64,000 nucleotides of DNA from Bradyrhizobium sp. DOA9 (GTDB taxonomy: Bacteria > Pseudomonadota > Alphaproteobacteria > Rhizobiales > Xanthobacteraceae). The stretch covers positions 1,770,538-1,834,537 of the forward strand of contig NZ_DF820425.1 in the NCBI RefSeq assembly GCF_000617845.2, in the 5' to 3' direction. The position numbers were made by a program, and so were the translations under genes. A model generated the notes under the pieces. The model was given only the letters and a program-made list of their open reading frames with translations. It was not told the DNA's origin and did not search any database. Below, in pieces: positions 1 to 8,189 of this stretch. Numbering within the stretch: position 1 is the stretch's first letter; every line of letters starts with the position of its first letter.

Positions 1-485
1 ACCTCGCGCTCGCTGACAATTTGACGGCCGCCGCCAACGTCTTTCTCGGCCGCGAGCTGAAGCGCAGGTTCGGACCGATTGCCTTGCTCGACCACAAGGC
101 GATGGCCTCGCGCGCGCTCGAGCTGTTCGGCGAGCTGCGCTCGGAGACGCGCCCCGACGATCTCGTCAGGCAGATGTCGGGCGGCCAGCGCCAGGCGGTC
201 GCGATCGCGCGCACCCGGCTTTCCAATGCGCGGCTGGTGATGATGGACGAGCCGACCGCCGCGATCTCGGTGCGCCAGGTCGAGCAGGTGCTCGGCCTGA
301 TCCACCGGCTGAAGGAGCAGGGCGTCGCCGTGATGCTGATCTCGCACCGCATGCCCGACGTGTTCGCCGTATGCGACCGCGTCGTCGTCATGCGGCGCGG
401 CGAGAAGCGCGCCGACAAGTCGATTCACCAGACCTCCCCAGAGGAGGTTACCGCCCTCATCACCGGTGCGAAGGAGGCGGCGTGA
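1..485 (+). CDS. Sugar ABC transporter ATP-binding protein, 3' part only
   Basis: The reading frame is open from base 3 and enters the window already inside the protein, so about 160 C-terminal residues are seen. Visible are the ABC signature MSGGQRQAVAIAR, a Walker B stretch ending in MMDEPTAA, and the H-loop in MLISHRM. The residues before the signature (LADNLTAAANVFLGRE) are typical of ribose/fructose/xylose-type importers. The protein stops soon after this one nucleotide-binding domain, so it resembles single-domain FrcA-like ATPases rather than the double RbsA type. It would power uptake through the permease that follows, whose ATG overlaps this stop codon by one base. The family is secure; the sugar is not known. 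Confidence 0.93.
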   Translation, partial: LALADNLTAAANVFLGRELKRRFGPIALLDHKAMASRALELFGELRSETRPDDLVRQMSGGQRQAVAIARTRLSNARLVMMDEPTAAISVRQVEQVLGLIHRLKEQGVAVMLISHRMPDVFAVCDRVVVMRRGEKRADKSIHQTSPEEVTALITGAKEAA

Positions 486-1555
486 TGGCCATGCCCTTGG
501 AATCCCCGATCAGCTTCACCAATGTCGGCAAGATCAGATGGTGGCAGCGCGGCATCTTCGCCTCGCAGACCGGCTACGTCCTGCTCGCGCTGGCGGTGCT
601 GCTGGTGATCATGCACTTCGCCAGCCCGTACTTCTTCAGCCAAGGCAACATGCAGAACGTGGCGAAGAACTTTTCCTTCATCGCCATTGCGACGCTCGGC
701 ATCACCTTCGTGATCATCACCGGCGGCATCGACCTGTCGGTGGGATCGATGATGTGTTTTTCCGCCATGATCACCTCGATGGTGATGACCGAGCTGTCGG
801 CGCCGGGCTCGCCGCTGGTGCACATGGCGGCCGACGGCAAGACCGTGCTCGCCAATGTTCCGGGGCTGATCCTGCTCATCTCGATCCTCGCCGGCCTCGG
901 CGTCGCGCTGATTGCCGGCCTCGTCAACGGCTTCTGCATCGCCGTACTCGGCCTGTCGCCCTTCGTCACCACGCTCGGCATGCTCTCGATCGTGCGCGGA
1001 CTCGGCTACGTCGTCTCCAACGGACGCGGCAGCTTCCCGGGCGGGCCGGACGCCGATTATTTCTATGCGCTCACGTCCGGTGACGTGCTCGGCGTGCCGT
1101 CGCCGTTCATCTATCTGATGATCCTGGCGCTGGCCATGGCCGTGGTGCTGCACCACACGTCGTTCGGCCGCCACGTCTTCGCGCTCGGCGGCAACGAGAA
1201 GGCGGCCGAGCTCACCGGCATTCCGGTGGTGCGGGTGAAGATCGAGGTGTACGTGATCTGCGCGCTCGCCGCGGGCCTGCAGGGCATCATCGTCTCGGGC
1301 TGGCTCGGATCGGCGCCGGCCAACATGGCGACCTCCTACGAACTCAACGTGATCGCGGCGGCCGTGATCGGCGGTGCCAATCTCGCCGGCGGCATCGGCG
1401 GCCCGCTCGGGGCCATCGTCGGCTGCGTGCTTTTGGAGGTGATCCGCAACGGGCTCGTGCTGGCCCAGGTCTCCTCGTACTGGCAGCAGACGCTGGTCGG
1501 CGTGATCATCATTCTGGCTGTTCTGGTCGACCGCGTCCGCTCGCGGATGACCTGA
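485..1555 (+). CDS. Sugar ABC transporter permease (RbsC/FrcB type)
   Basis: A 356-residue inner-membrane permease of the BPD_transp_2 family. After a short cytoplasmic N-terminus, hydrophobic helices run from about residue 30 to the end. The ITGGIDLSVGS segment is the hallmark of ribose-type permeases, and FALGGNEKAAELTGI is the conserved cytoplasmic loop that contacts the ATPase. The ATG at 485 overlaps the upstream TGA, implying translational coupling; GTG at 482 and ATG at 491 are alternatives. It works with the preceding ATPase and the binding protein at 1649. Substrate is inferred only from the neighbours (a pentose or 6-deoxyhexose is plausible). Confidence 0.94.
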   Translation: MAMPLESPISFTNVGKIRWWQRGIFASQTGYVLLALAVLLVIMHFASPYFFSQGNMQNVAKNFSFIAIATLGITFVIITGGIDLSVGSMMCFSAMITSMVMTELSAPGSPLVHMAADGKTVLANVPGLILLISILAGLGVALIAGLVNGFCIAVLGLSPFVTTLGMLSIVRGLGYVVSNGRGSFPGGPDADYFYALTSGDVLGVPSPFIYLMILALAMAVVLHHTSFGRHVFALGGNEKAAELTGIPVVRVKIEVYVICALAAGLQGIIVSGWLGSAPANMATSYELNVIAAAVIGGANLAGGIGGPLGAIVGCVLLEVIRNGLVLAQVSSYWQQTLVGVIIILAVLVDRVRSRMT

Positions 1556-1589
1556 CATGACGACATCTCGGGAAGGCAAGGAAAACGCC

Positions 1590-1626
1590 GCCTATCCGCT
1601 TCCCGGGGGCTTTCGAGGGGATAGGC
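1590..1626 (+). other. Hairpin between permease and binding-protein genes
   Basis: GCCTATCC (1590-1597) pairs with GGATAGGC (1619-1626) around a GC-rich loop. It lies in the 93-bp gap ahead of the binding-protein gene. Such intra-operon stems often set different mRNA levels for binding protein and permease; that role is inference. There is no T-run, so it is not a terminator. Confidence 0.45.
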
Positions 1627-1648
1627 ACCAACAAGAGTGGAGGAGACA

Positions 1649-2581
1649 ATGAGGAAACTGCTTTTAGCCGGTATCGCCGTTGCGATGATGGCGACGCCGG
1701 CATTTGCTGCGAACTACCGCTTCGTCATCGTGCCGAAGGCGATGAACAACCCGTTCTTCGACTTTTCGCGCGACGGCTGCCTGAAGCGCGCCAAGGAGCT
1801 CGGCAACATCGAGTGCATCTACAAGGGCCCGGTCGAGCATGAGCCGGCGACCCAGGCCCAGATCATCCAGGACTTCGTCACGCAGAAGGTCGATGGTCTC
1901 GCCATCTCGGTCGCGGACGTCGCGGCCATGACCAAGTCGATCGAGGCGGCGACCGCTGCCGGCATTCCCGTCATCACCTTCGATGCGGACGCGCCGGGCT
2001 CCAAGCGCATCGCCTATATCGGCACCAACAACAAGGAGTTCGGTGTCGCGCTCGGCAAGCAATTGCTGAAAATGCGGCCGGACGGCGGCAAATACGCGAT
2101 GGTCTCCGGCGGCCCCGGCGCCAAGAACCTCGCCGAGCGCGTCGACGGCGTGCGCGAGGCGCTGAAGGGCTCGAAGTGGACCGAGGTCGCGGGCTCGCCG
2201 AGCTTCTGCAACGACGATCCTGCGCTCGCGGTGCAGCAGATGACGGACATGCGCACTGCAACGCCGGATCTCGCCGCCATCGTCCCGATCGGCGGCTGGC
2301 CGATGTTCGCGCCCGAAGGCTTCAAGGCCTTCGCCAGCAAGAACAAGAAGGACATCGATTCCGGCAAGTTCACGCTGGTCGTCGCCGATACGCTGAAGAT
2401 GCAGCTCGAGCTGCTGCGTGACGGCTATGCCAACGCGCTGGTCGGCCAGCGTCCGTTCGAGATGGGCGAGAAGGCGATGGACACGCTGCTCGCCATCAAG
2501 AAGGGCGAGAAGGTGCCGGAGATCGTCTACACCGGCCTCGATCTCGTTACCAAGGACAACGTCGCGCAGATGTTGAAGTAG
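1649..2581 (+). CDS. Periplasmic sugar-binding protein of the ABC transporter
   Basis: A 310-residue Peripla_BP_4 (ribose/galactose-binding) protein. The start at 1649 has GGAGGA five bases upstream and gives a clean signal peptide: basic MRKLLL, a hydrophobic core, then cleavage near AFAA/N. A GTG at 1637 in the same frame would add only four residues and is less likely. The mature N-terminus (YRFVIVPKAMNNPFFD) is the classic first strand of this fold, where the sugar lies between two lobes. It delivers substrate to the permease and ATPase just upstream. The exact sugar cannot be read from the sequence. Confidence 0.93.
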   Translation: MRKLLLAGIAVAMMATPAFAANYRFVIVPKAMNNPFFDFSRDGCLKRAKELGNIECIYKGPVEHEPATQAQIIQDFVTQKVDGLAISVADVAAMTKSIEAATAAGIPVITFDADAPGSKRIAYIGTNNKEFGVALGKQLLKMRPDGGKYAMVSGGPGAKNLAERVDGVREALKGSKWTEVAGSPSFCNDDPALAVQQMTDMRTATPDLAAIVPIGGWPMFAPEGFKAFASKNKKDIDSGKFTLVVADTLKMQLELLRDGYANALVGQRPFEMGEKAMDTLLAIKKGEKVPEIVYTGLDLVTKDNVAQMLK

Positions 2582-2645
2582 GAGCGCTGCCCAGCCCCGC
2601 GCTCCTGCATGCCTCTCCCGCTTGCGGTTTCCGCAAGCGGGAGAG
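2581..2645 (+). repeat. Double hairpin with repeat-family stem between binding protein and reductase
   Basis: Two stems follow the binding-protein stop. A small one is GGAGCG/CGCTCC (2581-2586 with 2599-2604). A perfect 15-bp one has arms at 2613-2627 and 2631-2645 with a TTT loop. The long stem is the same CTCTCCCGCTTGCGG motif that forms the tips of dispersed repeats elsewhere in the window. There is no T-tract, so it may stabilise the upstream mRNA or attenuate transcription. Confidence 0.6.
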
Positions 2646-2685
2646 ATGATTTGGAATGGAAGACGATCGCTGGAAGGCCATGGGA

Positions 2686-3663
2686 ATGAAAAGGTCGCGG
2701 CTCGGCGCTCTCGATGTCACTTCGCTCGGCCTCGGTTCCGCCCCGCTCGGCGGATTGTTCTCGCCCGTCAGCGATGCCGATGCGCAAGCGGCGATCGAAC
2801 GCGCGTGGTCGCTCGGCGTTCGATTCTTCGACACCGCCCCGCTCTACGGCTTCGGGCTCGCGGAGCGGCGGTTGGGCGCCTTCCTGCGGCAGCAGCAGCG
2901 CGATTCCTACGTCATCTCGACCAAGGTCGGGCGCCTGCTGCGCGCACCCGATGGTGCTGCCCCCGAGGACGAGCACTACAAGGGCACGCCGCGCGAGCGG
3001 CCGGTATTCGATTTCAGCTATGACGGCGTGATGCGGTCGGTCGAGGAGAGCCTGCGGCGCCTCGGCCTCGATCGCGTCGACGTCCTGCTCGTGCACGATC
3101 CCGACGACCACTATGACGATGCGGTCAACGGCGCCTTCCGTGCGCTCCAGCGCCTGCGCGAGGACGGCACGGTCAAGGCGATCGGCGCCGGCATGAACCA
3201 GTCCGAGATGCTGGCTCGCTTCGCCGAGGCCGTGCCGGTCGACTGCTTCCTGCTCGCCGGCCGTTACACGCTGCTGGACCAGGGCGCGCTGGATGCGCTG
3301 TTCCCGCTCTGCCAGGCGAGGGGCATCGGCATCCTGCTCGGCGGCATCTACAACAGCGGCATCCTGGCCAATCCCAGGACGAGCGCGAAATTCAACTATC
3401 AGGATGCCGATGCGGCGCTGGTGGCACGTGCGCTGGAGCTCGACGAACTCTGCCGCAGGCACGACACCGAGCTGAAGGCCGCCGCGCTGCAATTCTGCAT
3501 GGCCCACCCGGCGGTGACGGTCGCCGTGATGGGCGCGCGCAATGCCGCCGAGGTCGCCGACAACGTCGCGATGTCGGAGAAGGCGGTGCCGCCGGCATTT
3601 TGGCAGGAGCTGCGTGCGCGGAAGCTGGTCGATGCGCGCGCGCCGCTTCCCGGCGGAGCTTAA
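2686..3663 (+). CDS. Aldo/keto reductase, aldose 1-dehydrogenase-like
   Basis: An aldo/keto reductase of the D-threo-aldose/L-fucose dehydrogenase branch, expected to oxidise the imported sugar at C1 to a lactone with NAD(P). The catalytic tetrad is visible when counting from ATG 2686: Asp49 and Tyr54 in DTAPLYGFG, Lys80 in VISTKVG and His137 in LLVHDPDD. I chose 2686 because GGAAGG lies eight bases upstream and the protein then begins at the normal N-terminal strand; ATGs at 2656 and 2680 would add 10 and 2 residues. It is followed four bases later by a lactonase-like gene, so the two steps probably act in sequence. Substrate is inferred from context. Confidence 0.88.
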   Translation: MKRSRLGALDVTSLGLGSAPLGGLFSPVSDADAQAAIERAWSLGVRFFDTAPLYGFGLAERRLGAFLRQQQRDSYVISTKVGRLLRAPDGAAPEDEHYKGTPRERPVFDFSYDGVMRSVEESLRRLGLDRVDVLLVHDPDDHYDDAVNGAFRALQRLREDGTVKAIGAGMNQSEMLARFAEAVPVDCFLLAGRYTLLDQGALDALFPLCQARGIGILLGGIYNSGILANPRTSAKFNYQDADAALVARALELDELCRRHDTELKAAALQFCMAHPAVTVAVMGARNAAEVADNVAMSEKAVPPAFWQELRARKLVDARAPLPGGA

Positions 3664-3666
3664 GGT

Positions 3667-4509
3667 ATGATCGTCGATTCCCATCAGCATTTCTGGGATC
3701 CGGCGCGCGCCGATTATCCCTGGATGGAAGCGGACGAGCTGGCACCGATCCGCCGTGCCTTCGGTCCGACCGATCTCGCGCCGCTGATGAAGGCGAATGG
3801 CATCGACGCCAGCATCGTCGTGCAGTGCCGTTCCGCGCTGGAAGAAACGGAGGAGTTCTTGCGGATCGCGCATGCGACGACGTCAGTCGTCGGCGTGGTC
3901 GGCTGGGTCGATCTGACTGATGGCGACCTTGGTGAAACGCTCGACCGGCTGCGCGCTCTGCCTGGCGGTGCCAAGCTGGTCGGCATCCGCCACCAGGTCC
4001 ACGACGAGCTTGATGCGGATTGGCTGCTGCGCGAAGACGTCCAGCGCGGCCTCTCGGCGGTATTCGCCCGCGATCTCGCCTACGATTTCCTCGTTCGCAG
4101 CCGCGAGCTGCCTGCCGCGATCGCAACCGCGCAGGCCTTTCCGCATGCGCGTTTCGTGCTCGATCACGCCGCCAAGCCGCCGATTGCCGCCGGCGGGAGC
4201 GAGGAATGGGCCGAGCGCATCGCAGCGCTTGCTGCCTGCGGCAATGTCTGGTGCAAGATCTCGGGGCTGGCGACCGAGGCGGTCTGGGACGACTGGGATG
4301 CGGAACGGCTGTTTCCGTTCGTGGAGCGCGCCGCAACATGTTTCGGCGAGGACCGGCTGATCTTCGGATCGGACTGGCCGGTCTGCCTGCTTGCGGGAAG
4401 CTACGGCGAGATCAAGACCGCGCTGGAGGCGTGTTTGGCGAAGCTCGGCCCGCGCGTGCGGGACAAGGCGTTTGGCGCGAATGCAGCGCAGGCGTATCGG
4501 TTGGTTTAA
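3667..4509 (+). CDS. Amidohydrolase family protein, probable sugar lactonase
   Basis: A 280-residue COG3618-type metal-dependent hydrolase (TIM barrel). The N-terminal metal motif SHQHFWDP starts at residue 5, with His6 and His8 as ligands. LIFGSDWPVC near residue 235 carries the conserved C-terminal Asp. Family members include L-fuconolactonase and L-rhamnono-lactonase, which open the lactone made by an aldose dehydrogenase, and the preceding gene encodes just such an enzyme. It is the last gene of the operon; a dispersed repeat follows. The lactonase assignment is from family and context. Confidence 0.87.
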   Translation: MIVDSHQHFWDPARADYPWMEADELAPIRRAFGPTDLAPLMKANGIDASIVVQCRSALEETEEFLRIAHATTSVVGVVGWVDLTDGDLGETLDRLRALPGGAKLVGIRHQVHDELDADWLLREDVQRGLSAVFARDLAYDFLVRSRELPAAIATAQAFPHARFVLDHAAKPPIAAGGSEEWAERIAALAACGNVWCKISGLATEAVWDDWDAERLFPFVERAATCFGEDRLIFGSDWPVCLLAGSYGEIKTALEACLAKLGPRVRDKAFGANAAQAYRLV

Positions 4510-4530
4510 TTGCAGTGGATGCACGCTCTT

Positions 4531-4690
4531 ACCCTCTCCCCTTGTGGGAGAGGGTGGCTCGCCGCGATAGCGGCGAGACGGGTGAGGGGTTCTCTCCGCG
4601 GGCACATCTCTCGCACTTGAGCTTGCTGAAGCAACCCCTCATCCGGCGCTTCGCGCCACCTTCTCCCACAAGGGTAGAAGGAAGAGTGGC
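4531..4690. repeat. Dispersed palindromic repeat
   Basis: About 160 bp with mirrored ends: ACCCTCTCCCCTTGTGGGAG on the left and CTTCTCCCACAAGGGTAGAAG on the right, plus an inner GGGTGAGGGGT / ACCCCTCATCC pair. It belongs to the same family as the repeats at 9870, 19015 and 24137. It fills the convergent gap between the sugar operon and the Liv-type binding protein gene. Confidence 0.75.
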
Positions 4691-4710
4691 GGCGCGTCTC
4701 GCGCCTCGCT

Positions 4711-5940
4711 CTACTCCGACATCGGCTTGTCCGAGATGTCCCAGTCTTTGCCTGTGAAGGTGGAGATGAACAGCGTCTTCATCGGCGTGTAGTCTTCGGG
4801 CGTGTAGCTGTAGCTGACGCCGTCGAGGAAATACGGCGAGTGGAAGCCGTTGAGGTTCGACGCCTGCTTCAGCACGTTGGCGCGGGTGAGCTCGTCGCCG
4901 CAGCGGCGCAGGATCTCGGCCATGGTCGCGGCCTGGCCGTAACCGGCGAAGGCGATGGTGTTGTCGGGGTCGATCGCCGGCGTGTACTTCTTGCGCAGCT
5001 CCTCGAACGCCATCACGTCAGGGTCCTTCTCCCATTTGGGCAGGCCGACCTCCTTGTTGTAGCGGATCGCGACGATGCCGGCGGCGTTCTCGAGGCCTGC
5101 GGCATTGAGGATCGAGCGGCCGGTGGAGCCGGCGGACAGCAGCTGCAGCGGCTTCCAGCCGAGCTCGGCCACTTTCCGGATCGACTGCGACGAGGCCTTG
5201 CCGGTGGAGATGTTGTAGAAGACGTCGGCGCCGGACTTCGAGAGATTGATGAGCTGGGAATCGACTGTCGGCTCGGTGAGATCGTAGGTCTGCTCCATGA
5301 TCACCTGTGCGGTGCCGCCGGCATCCGCCAGCACTTTCTTGAACGGACCGAGAAAGTCGCGGCCGAAATCGTCGTTCTGGTAGAGGATGCCGACCTTGGC
5401 GTTCGGCTTCACGCTGACGACGTGCCGCGCCAGGATGCGCGCCTCGGTCGGGTAGAGCGGCAGGCCCGCCATCGTCCATTTGAACTCTTTCGGATTATTC
5501 CACTTCGACGCGCCGGTGTTGAGCAGGAGCTGCGGCACGCCCTTGGAGTTCAGGTATTTGTGCACGGCGGTCTGCGGCGCGGTGCCGAGCGAACCGTACA
5601 GCGCGAGCACCTCTTCCTGCTCGACCAGCCGCCGCGTCGCCTCGACGCATTTCGGCGCGCTGTAGGCGTCGTCCATGGTGAGGAACTTGACCTTGCGGCC
5701 GTTGATGCCGCCCTTCTCGTTCAGCATCTGGAAATAGGCTTCGCCGACGCGGCCGAGCACGCCGTAGAGCGAGCCGGGGCCGGAATGCGGCACGGTCTGG
5801 CCGATCTTGATCTCGGTGTCGCTGGCGCCCGCATCGTATTTCTTCTCCGCCGCCCAGACATACGGCGCGGGCAAGGTGGATGCGGCGATGGTGGCGAGCG
5901 CAGCAGCGCTGAAATCGCGCCGCGATGGATTCTTGGTCAT
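4711..5940 (-). CDS. Branched-chain amino acid/amide ABC transporter substrate-binding protein (LivK type)
   Basis: A 409-residue Peripla_BP_6 protein. The start at 5940 has GGGAG eight bases upstream and gives an N-terminus with twin arginines (PSRRDFSAAA), a hydrophobic stretch and a likely cleavage after VWA, so export by Tat is possible. DTEIKIGQTVPHSGPGS is the typical first strand of this family, and TGKASSQSIRKVAELGW is also family-like. No permease or ATPase genes adjoin it, so it either feeds a Liv transporter encoded elsewhere or works in sensing. Ligand unknown: relatives bind amino acids, amides, urea or aromatic acids. Confidence 0.9.
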   Translation of the reverse strand: MTKNPSRRDFSAAALATIAASTLPAPYVWAAEKKYDAGASDTEIKIGQTVPHSGPGSLYGVLGRVGEAYFQMLNEKGGINGRKVKFLTMDDAYSAPKCVEATRRLVEQEEVLALYGSLGTAPQTAVHKYLNSKGVPQLLLNTGASKWNNPKEFKWTMAGLPLYPTEARILARHVVSVKPNAKVGILYQNDDFGRDFLGPFKKVLADAGGTAQVIMEQTYDLTEPTVDSQLINLSKSGADVFYNISTGKASSQSIRKVAELGWKPLQLLSAGSTGRSILNAAGLENAAGIVAIRYNKEVGLPKWEKDPDVMAFEELRKKYTPAIDPDNTIAFAGYGQAATMAEILRRCGDELTRANVLKQASNLNGFHSPYFLDGVSYSYTPEDYTPMKTLFISTFTGKDWDISDKPMSE

Positions 5941-6055
5941 TATTGTTTTCTCCCTGGTGCGCGCATTGTGCTGACATCGCAGCTCGGCTCGCAAGTGGGA
6001 AGTCGCAGCTTTGCGACGCAATGACGCGAAATCGCCGCAGATGCAGCGCCTAGAC

Positions 6056-6982
6056 TCAAGTTTTCTCGGCCACGACGACGAGGCCGCGCACCGGCTCGTT
6101 GTTCTCGTTGCGCGGCGAGGCCGGCTCAAGCGTGAGAAGCTTGAGCCCGGCCTTCGCGATGGCGCCGCGCACATATTCCGTCGAATGGGCATAGCGCAGG
6201 CCGGCGCCGAGCACGATGCCATCGCCCGCATGCGTTTCCAGCGTGAAGGCGAGCACGCCGCCTGACACGAGCACGCGCCTTGCTTCGCTCAGCACCGGTG
6301 CGAGATCGGAGAGATAGACGAACGCATCCGCGGCCACGATGAGGTTTGCGCTTGTCTCGGCCTTGCCGCGCAGGCCCTCGATCATGTCGGCGACTTCGAG
6401 CTCGGCATAGAGGTTCGTCGCCCGCGCCTCCTTGATCATGCCGGGCGACAGGTCGATGCCGGTGAAATGATCGACCTGCTTGGCGAAAGCCGCCGCTGCG
6501 AGCCCGGTGCCGCAACCGAGATCGATGGTGCGCTTGAAGTAGGCGGGCTTCTTGGCGGCGACCCGCGCGGCCAGCACCGCCTTGAAGATCAGGTTGGGCG
6601 CGCGATAGCCGAGATCGTTGATCAGCGTATGTTCGAAGCGCGGCGCGTACTGGTCGAACAGCGCCTGCACATAGGCCTTCGGCATCTCCGCAATCTGCGC
6701 ATCGCCCAGCCGCGTCAGGTGCAGGCCGGCGCCGTGCTGGTCCTGCGGATCGCACCGCAGCGCTTCCCGGAACGCGGCGATGGCCTTGTCGCGCTCGCCG
6801 AGCTGACGGCGGATCTCGCCGAGCGTGAACCAGGCCGAGGTGAAATCAGGCGCGAGCTCGAGCGCCTGTTCGACGAGGTCCGCGGCGGCGGGCAGATCGC
6901 CCTTGAGCTGGAGGTCGCGCGCGAACTCGAAACGGCGGTCGGCCATGAGATCGCCGGAGGTCAGGAACAGGCGGAGCGGCAT
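6056..6982 (-). CDS. TPR-containing class I SAM-dependent methyltransferase
   Basis: About 308 residues. The N-terminal third holds tetratricopeptide-like helices (GDLPAAADLVEQALELAPDF, then a second unit ending in ALRCDPQ). The C-terminal part is a Rossmann methyltransferase with motif I TIDLGCGTGLAAAAF and an acidic motif II in FTGIDLSPGMI. The fold matches COG4976-type predicted methyltransferases of unknown substrate. ATG 6982 is preferred over ATG 6997 because the latter lies inside the dispersed repeat that begins at 6993. It stands alone on the minus strand. Confidence 0.85.
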   Translation of the reverse strand: MPLRLFLTSGDLMADRRFEFARDLQLKGDLPAAADLVEQALELAPDFTSAWFTLGEIRRQLGERDKAIAAFREALRCDPQDQHGAGLHLTRLGDAQIAEMPKAYVQALFDQYAPRFEHTLINDLGYRAPNLIFKAVLAARVAAKKPAYFKRTIDLGCGTGLAAAAFAKQVDHFTGIDLSPGMIKEARATNLYAELEVADMIEGLRGKAETSANLIVAADAFVYLSDLAPVLSEARRVLVSGGVLAFTLETHAGDGIVLGAGLRYAHSTEYVRGAIAKAGLKLLTLEPASPRNENNEPVRGLVVVAEKT

Positions 6983-6992
6983 GGAACTACTC

Positions 6993-7114
6993 GTCATTGC
7001 CGGGCTTGACCCGCCTGCGGGGCCGAAGCCCCTCCGGCGCGGCGTAGGCCCGGCAATCCATCAAAAACAGAACTCTTTAGGGGGATGGATGCGCGGGTCA
7101 AGCCCGCGCATGAC
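6993..7114. repeat. Dispersed repeat with GGGCTTGACCCG palindromes
   Basis: The element begins GTCATTGCCGGGCTTGACCC and ends GCGCGGGTCAAGCCCGCGCATGAC, so its ends are complementary and each end carries its own palindrome around TTGA/TCAA. It separates the divergent methyltransferase and exonuclease genes. Confidence 0.75.
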
Positions 7115-7151
7115 AGCTTAATTTGAAGCGCCCACTTCCTATATCACCACC

Positions 7152-8189
7152 ATGCGCCCGCAAGACATCCTGCTGCCAAATGCTGCCGGCCTGTGCTGCA
7201 AGCCCGGCGGCTTCCATATCGACCCTATCAGGCCCGTGGAGCGGGCCGTGATCACCCACGGTCATTCCGACCATGCCCGTGCCGGCCATGGCGCGGTGCT
7301 GGCGACGCAGGAAACGCTCGACATGATGCGGCTGCGCTATGGCGAGGACTTTGCCGGCTCGACCCAGGCGATCCGCTATGGCGAGGAGATCCGGCTCGGC
7401 GACGTCAAGGTCAAGTTTCACCCCGCCGGCCATGTGCTGGGCTCGGCGCAAATCGCGGTCTCGTGCAAGGACACGTGCATCGTCGCTTCCGGCGACTACA
7501 AGGACGCGCCGGACCCGACCTGCACGCCGTTCGAGCTGGTGCCCTGCGACGTCTTCATCACCGAGGCGACGTTCGGGCTCCCGGTGTTCCGGCATGGCGA
7601 TGCCGGCGACGAGGTCAGGAAGCTGCTCGCGTCCGTCGCGCTGTTTCCGGAGCGCGCGCATCTCGTCGGTGCCTATTCGCTCGGCAAGGCGCAGCGCGTG
7701 ATCAAGCTGCTGCGTCAAGCCGGCTATGACGCGCCGATCTATCTGCATGGCGCGATGGAGACGATCACGCATTACTACCAGAGCCGCGGCATCGACCTCG
7801 GCGAGCTCAGGCCGGTGAAGGGCATGAAGAAGGCGGCGCTGGCCGGCACCATCACCTTGGCGCCGCCATCGGCGACATCTGATCTCTGGACGCGGCGCTT
7901 TCCGGATCCCGTCACCGCCTTCGCCTCGGGCTGGATGCGCGTGCGCGCCCGGGCGCGGCAGCGCGGCGTCGAGCTGCCGCTGGTGATTTCCGACCACGCC
8001 GACTGGGACGGCCTCACCGCGACCATCGCGGCGACCGGCGCCGGCGAGATCTGGGTCACCCACGGCCAGGAAGATGCGCTGGTGCATTGGTGCCGGAGCA
8101 AGGGCCTGAAGGCGCAGCCGCTCGATCTCGTCGGCTATGGCGACGAGGAGGAGAGCGAGACGCCCATTCAAGGCGAGACTGAGGCATGA
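7152..8189 (+). CDS. Ligase-associated DNA exonuclease, metallo-beta-lactamase fold
   Basis: A 345-residue MBL/beta-CASP-like nuclease. The metal-binding signature HGHSDHARAGH is near residue 35; further metal-ligand motifs are HPAGHVLGSAQ and SGDYKD. A C-terminal ISDHADWDG motif is typical of this family. In many proteobacteria this protein is encoded with an ATP-dependent DNA ligase, an Lhr-type helicase and a PdeM-like phosphoesterase as a DNA repair set. Here the ligase follows with an ATGA overlap at 8186, but the other two partners are not in the window. Family assignment is strong; physiological role is by analogy. Confidence 0.92.
   Translation: MRPQDILLPNAAGLCCKPGGFHIDPIRPVERAVITHGHSDHARAGHGAVLATQETLDMMRLRYGEDFAGSTQAIRYGEEIRLGDVKVKFHPAGHVLGSAQIAVSCKDTCIVASGDYKDAPDPTCTPFELVPCDVFITEATFGLPVFRHGDAGDEVRKLLASVALFPERAHLVGAYSLGKAQRVIKLLRQAGYDAPIYLHGAMETITHYYQSRGIDLGELRPVKGMKKAALAGTITLAPPSATSDLWTRRFPDPVTAFASGWMRVRARARQRGVELPLVISDHADWDGLTATIAATGAGEIWVTHGQEDALVHWCRSKGLKAQPLDLVGYGDEEESETPIQGETEA

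Noticed and set aside
425..1579. 384-residue minus-strand open frame opposite the permease
   Set aside because: Its composition (His, Arg, Asp and Glu rich, no folds) is that of an antisense frame of a GC-rich gene; the plus strand encodes an obvious permease.
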